This document shows, one piece after another, positions 5,897 through 8,404 of a stretch of 8,404 bases of DNA. How positions within the stretch are numbered: position 1 is the stretch's first letter; each line of letters opens with the position of its first letter. A program made the translations under genes and the position numbers. Origin of the DNA: Negativicutes bacterium (GTDB lineage Bacteria > Bacillota > Negativicutes > JAGOZY01); assembly GCA_018058445.1 (NCBI GenBank), contig JAGOZY010000027.1, forward strand, positions 1 through 8,404, read 5' to 3'. The notes beneath the pieces are model-generated. The model searched no databases and had not been told where the DNA came from. It saw nothing but the letters and a program-made list of their open reading frames with translations.

Positions 5897-6493
5897 ATGG
5901 CTACATCCCGTACCCCTCGTTTTAAAGTGTCTCGTCGTCTAGGAATTAATGTGTTTGGTCATCCAAAAGCAATGAAGCGAGTGGATCGAAAGCAAGGCAA
6001 TCGACCCGGCAAGAAAGTATCTGAGTATGGTCTACAACTTCTCGAAAAACAAAAAATTAAAGCTTACTATGGTGTTCTAGAGCGGCAATTTGTTCGCTAC
6101 TTAAAAGCCGCTCAAAAATCGCGTGAGATTACCGGAGTCGCTCTTTTAAAAGCTTTGGAGTGCCGCCTTGATAATCTGGTCTACCGACTTGGCTTTGCAA
6201 GCTCAATTCGGCAGGCAAGACAACTGGTAAATCACGGACATTTCCAAGTAAATGGACGAAAAGTAGATATTCCTTCTTATGGTGTTCAAGTCAATGATGT
6301 AATCACTTTGAGAGAGAAATCTCGAAAAAACGAAATGCTTCTCGACAACATGGCGAATTTTGGTGGTGGTGAACTGCCTTATCTTGAAAAGGACTTAACT
6401 CAATTTCAAGGAAAATTACTTCGCTTTCCAAACCGGGAAGAAATTCCAATTGAAGTGAATGAAATTCTTGCAGTTGAACTTTATTCCAAATAA
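5897..6493 (+). CDS. rpsD: 30S ribosomal protein S4, cysteine-free alternative form (198 aa)
   Basis: S4 binds 16S rRNA early in small-subunit assembly and contributes to decoding accuracy. The N-terminal domain (1-87) carries the family segments SRRLGIN and [24 protein letters not shown]. The S4 RNA-binding domain follows (about 88-150) with [20 protein letters not shown] and [18 protein letters not shown], and the end ELYSK is typical. The zinc-binding cysteines of C+ type S4 and their insert are absent; the only cysteine is C89, outside that site. The [10 protein letters not shown] opening and GHPKAMKR stretch resemble, from memory, the second S4 copy of clostridia rather than the usual Bacilli S4 (MARYTGPSWK). 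It stands alone, not in a ribosomal-protein cluster, behind a Fur-family box and ahead of an unknown gene 29 nt downstream. Whether another rpsD exists elsewhere in the genome cannot be seen. Confidence 0.96.
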   Translation: MATSRTPRFKVSRRLGINVFGHPKAMKRVDRKQGNRPGKKVSEYGLQLLEKQKIKAYYGVLERQFVRYLKAAQKSREITGVALLKALECRLDNLVYRLGFASSIRQARQLVNHGHFQVNGRKVDIPSYGVQVNDVITLREKSRKNEMLLDNMANFGGGELPYLEKDLTQFQGKLLRFPNREEIPIEVNEILAVELYSK

Positions 6494-6522
6494 AAATTTT
6501 CCTTTATTGAAAGGAGAAAACG

Positions 6523-7173
6523 ATGTCAAAGTATCGTAACATCGAATATTGGGACAGCCAGCTTGAGCTGGGGACAGCCTCATGGAAAACTTCAGAAATT
6601 AATCACTTAACTGCGGCTAATACTTTTTTTCTCCATACTGCAGTAATTAATTACCGATCCGGTTTATTGGACTTTGATTGGGCCTGTTACCCAGATGTGA
6701 AGGGTCTGCTCGGATTTTTGCAGTTTGTCTATCTCCCTTCTGCTTTTCGGCACTGGTTAAATCCGGGTGAAGAAAGCCTGCAAATTCCGTTATGCAGTCA
6801 GGCAGAGCTTTTGGTCTATCTCAATGAATTCCCGCAGTCTCAGCAACATCAGATGGAGAGTGATCTCCGTGAATTGGAGAGTTACTGGGAACTGGATGAT
6901 CGAAAGTGCCAAGAGAAACTTATGCTTTTCATCGATAGCTTCAATAAAACCTGGCTTACAAAAGAACTGGTTCTGACTCTTCATTTTTTCAGCAATACGT
7001 CTGAAATTGCGGAGCATCTAATTCGTTTAAATCCTTTTTCCGAGATTTTGGAGGAAGATTGGGGAATGACCGAGCTTGAACTTCGTCAGCTATGCAAAGA
7101 TTTTTATAGTAATCAAATGATTCAAAAAAACTTCCTTTCTCTTCTCCAAAATCGAATTGGCTGTATCGCATAA
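6523..7173 (+). CDS. Unknown 216-residue acidic protein, second gene of the rpsD operon
   Basis: I do not recognise this protein. It is soluble-looking, acidic and mostly helical in appearance, rich in Leu, Glu, Phe and Trp, with no signal peptide and no clear membrane helix. A hydrophobic stretch at about 61-73 (GLLGFLQFVYLPS) is too short and is flanked by soluble sequence. Cysteines at 55, 91, 129, 191 and 214 are scattered and form no evident metal motif. The C-terminal part has a repeated feel of charged helices (TSEIAEHLIRLN, TELELRQLCKDFYSN). The start is clear: AAGGAG (6511-6516) 6 nt before the ATG. It begins 29 nt after the rpsD stop with no terminator, and a strong terminator follows, so it should share the rpsD promoter and its Fur-family control. 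It could be a binding partner or regulator linked to the alternative S4; this is inference from position only. Confidence 0.85.
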   Translation: MSKYRNIEYWDSQLELGTASWKTSEINHLTAANTFFLHTAVINYRSGLLDFDWACYPDVKGLLGFLQFVYLPSAFRHWLNPGEESLQIPLCSQAELLVYLNEFPQSQQHQMESDLRELESYWELDDRKCQEKLMLFIDSFNKTWLTKELVLTLHFFSNTSEIAEHLIRLNPFSEILEEDWGMTELELRQLCKDFYSNQMIQKNFLSLLQNRIGCIA

Positions 7174-7206
7174 AAAAAGAATCCGCAGACTGCGGATTCT
7201 TTTTTT
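7172..7206. terminator. Bidirectional terminator between the rpsD operon and the niaX-like gene
   Basis: A GC-containing stem (arm GAATCCGCAG, 7179-7188, with its exact complement at 7190-7199) flanked by A7 on the left and T7 on the right, so a U-tract is available in both directions. The central bases CAGACTG probably form the loop. The rpsD-operon stop overlaps its left edge; the minus-strand gene ends at 7233. Confidence 0.9.
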
Positions 7207-7232
7207 GACTTCTAACATAATTAACTGTATCG

Positions 7233-7709
7233 CTAGAATTTAGCTCTACCAAGTCCTTTTTTTACAATAAGGGCGATGAGGCTATCGAGTCCGTGATGGG
7301 CCAATGTACCCACTCCAACTAGCCAAAGACCGGTTTGCCACTCAAAGCCAAAGGGAATGACGACTGCTGCCTCTAATAAGCCATGAAGTGGTGCAGTCGC
7401 AATTAATGTCATCGGAAAACTCCAACTACGACGTAAAAACAGCCACCCACCCAGTAGTCCCACTGCTCCATGCATCGCCGCTCTAGCGACAATGACAAGT
7501 GGGAGTCCGGCAAGCAAGAAACCAATAGTCGAGAGTAATCCAACAGTTCCTGCGCTTGTAGGACCTAGAGCAAATGAGAGAAATAGAGGAACATGAAGAC
7601 CTAGGGTCGCCGAAAAGGGACCGATCCAGACGCGGGGCATCACAAGTGCAAAAAGCACTGACAAGCCAGCAAGCATTCCTGTCATAACTAAAGTTCGATT
7701 TCTTCCCAT
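7233..7709 (-). CDS. niaX: ECF transporter substrate-binding S-component, NiaX-like (niacin)
   Basis: A 158-residue hydrophobic membrane protein with five or six helices, the size expected for an ECF S-component. These capture a vitamin and need the shared EcfAA'T energising module, which is not in this window. From memory of the NiaX family, the match lies in the VMPRVWIGP-SATLGLHVPLFLSF stretch (about 23-48), the GFLLAGLPLVIVARAAMHG region (about 63-81) and the later PLHGLLEAAVVIPF (about 107-120). Niacin is therefore the likely substrate, but other S-components of this fold are possible. I chose the ATG at 7709 because AGGAGG (7716-7721) lies 6 nt upstream. The in-frame GTG at 7715 directly abuts that site and would be too close. 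It is monocistronic with its own terminator. No riboswitch was recognised upstream. Confidence 0.7.
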   Translation of the reverse strand: MGRNRTLVMTGMLAGLSVLFALVMPRVWIGPFSATLGLHVPLFLSFALGPTSAGTVGLLSTIGFLLAGLPLVIVARAAMHGAVGLLGGWLFLRRSWSFPMTLIATAPLHGLLEAAVVIPFGFEWQTGLWLVGVGTLAHHGLDSLIALIVKKGLGRAKF

Positions 7710-7715
7710 CTCCAC

Positions 7716-7721
7716 CCTCCT
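7716..7721 (-). promoter_or_regulatory. Ribosome binding site deciding the niaX-like start
   Basis: AGGAGG on the minus strand, 6 nt before the ATG at 7709 and immediately adjacent to an in-frame GTG at 7715. The spacing supports the ATG. Confidence 0.8.
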
Positions 7722-7806
7722 AAACTATCACGAAATCATTAAATACTAGCATTCGTCATAAAACAGTTGAAATCCTCTGTTACCTTTTTATTTATCGGCT
7801 TTTCAT

Positions 7807-7843
7807 AAAAAAATCCCTGACTGAACAAACATTCAGTCAGGGA
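7807..7843 (-). terminator. Terminator of the MFS transporter gene
   Basis: A perfect 12-bp stem (TCCCTGACTGAA at 7814-7825, complement at 7832-7843, loop CAAACA) followed on the minus strand by T7 (7807-7813). It lies 18 nt after the MFS stop at 7862 and separates it from the niaX-like gene. Confidence 0.93.
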
Positions 7844-7861
7844 AACACATCTTAATCTATT

Positions 7862-8404
7862 CTAAGCTGCTTTGCCCGGTTTTTCTAGTGGCTTATCAAT
7901 CGGTTCAATAATCGATAAAACTGCTAGTAGGCAGATAAATGAGCCGACAGCAAGAGTTGCAAAAACCGCATTCCAGTTGTAGTTGTCAAGAATGATGCCT
8001 ACAAGAAGAGGAGTTAGTGCGCCGCCAAGTTGACCACCAGTATTTACAATACCAAAAGCGATTGGGTAAGCTTCTTTCGAGGCTCTGCCCATTGGGTAGA
8101 CTGCAAAAGCAGAGTAGCCAAGAGAGAGAAGAAGCCCTGTTGTGAAAAGAAGCAATGCGAGAAGAAACATGTCTTCGGGTGCATAGACCAACGCATACAT
8201 CGTTATTGAAGTTGAGAGGGCGCTAACCATCATTAACGGTTTTCGGCGACGACCAAAAACATTATCGGAGAGCCATCCACCAAAGAAGTTTCCAGCAACA
8301 GTGCCAGCAAAAGGAGAGGCTGCAAGAAGTGCAGATTTCATGATGGCAAAATGCTTCACTGTCACGAGGTAAGTCGGCAGCCAAGACATCAGTACGCTAA
8401 CGAT
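7862..8404 (-). CDS. Major facilitator superfamily transporter, C-terminal half (5' end beyond window)
   Basis: The frame is open through the right edge (codons reading IVSVL precede the first internal Met at 8389), so the true start lies outside the window. The visible 180 or so residues make up the C-terminal six-helix bundle. They include LMSWLPTYLV at the start of a helix, the GGWLSD-x4-RRRKP loop between helices 8 and 9 (the C-half equivalent of MFS motif A), a GIVNTGGQLGGALTPLLVG helix 11, and a charged tail ending GKAA. The WLPTYLV segment and the NTGGQLGG motif resemble the anion:cation symporter (ACS) family, which takes up organic anions such as hexuronates and glucarate-type sugar acids. 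The substrate cannot be read from this half. It is followed by a strong terminator. Confidence 0.9.
   Translation of the reverse strand: MVSVLMSWLPTYLVTVKHFAIMKSALLAASPFAGTVAGNFFGGWLSDNVFGRRRKPLMMVSALSTSITMYALVYAPEDMFLLALLLFTTGLLLSLGYSAFAVYPMGRASKEAYPIAFGIVNTGGQLGGALTPLLVGIILDNYNWNAVFATLAVGSFICLLAVLSIIEPIDKPLEKPGKAA

Noticed and set aside
7710..7715. A GTG start for the NiaX-like protein, two codons upstream
   Set aside because: The GTG directly touches the AGGAGG sequence, leaving no spacing for initiation, whereas the ATG at 7709 has 6 nt.
7814..7843. The palindrome TCCCTGACTGAA... as a TetR-like operator
   Set aside because: It lies 18 nt after the MFS stop codon and is followed by seven T on the minus strand, so a terminator explains it fully.
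1..8404. Mobile elements, tRNA genes, CRISPR arrays or phage remnants
   Set aside because: I looked for terminal repeats, transposase or integrase motifs, tRNA-like T-loops and repeat-spacer periodicity and saw none. All hairpins found are explained as terminators or short operators except the one at 860-892.

Overview
The window is AT-rich DNA with strong AGGAGG-type ribosome binding sites, short intergenic spacers and factor-independent terminators. Its gene content is typical of low-GC Gram-positive bacteria (Bacillota, probably Bacilli): an MgtA-type magnesium ATPase, a NiaX-like ECF vitamin S-component, short N-terminal signal peptides, and an S4 ribosomal protein of the cysteine-free clostridial/Bacilli type. 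I cannot name the genus. I see no tRNA, rRNA, insertion sequence, phage gene or CRISPR array, so this looks like ordinary chromosome carrying several poorly characterised genes.

Layout. Positions 1-754 (minus) hold a 67-residue protein of unknown function followed by the start of an Ada-type methylation sensor/regulator that runs off the left edge. Positions 939-1753 (minus) hold a DUF695-RraB protein with its own terminator. Divergent from it, 2000-4726 (plus) is mgtA, separated by a bidirectional terminator from two tandem minus-strand genes (4785-5156 and 5217-5567). These encode small secreted paralogs with an Asp-rich, EF-hand-like loop inside what looks like a small beta-barrel domain. 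Divergent from them, 5897-7173 (plus) is a two-gene operon: an alternative S4 (rpsD) and an unknown 216-residue acidic protein, closed by a bidirectional terminator. The right end (minus) carries a NiaX-like niacin S-component and the C-terminal half of an MFS transporter cut by the window edge.

Most notable is the S4 operon. A near-perfect Fur-family operator (14 of 15 positions of TGATAATnATTATCA) lies over the -35 element of its promoter, and the S4 is a form with no N-terminal zinc-binding cysteines. This looks like a metal-responsive replacement ribosomal protein co-expressed with an unknown partner. The second point of interest is the secreted paralog pair, whose common core can be aligned position by position. 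Two perfect 7-2-7 palindromes, one upstream of the DUF695-RraB gene and one in the promoter of the secreted pair, are candidate operators with no assigned regulator.
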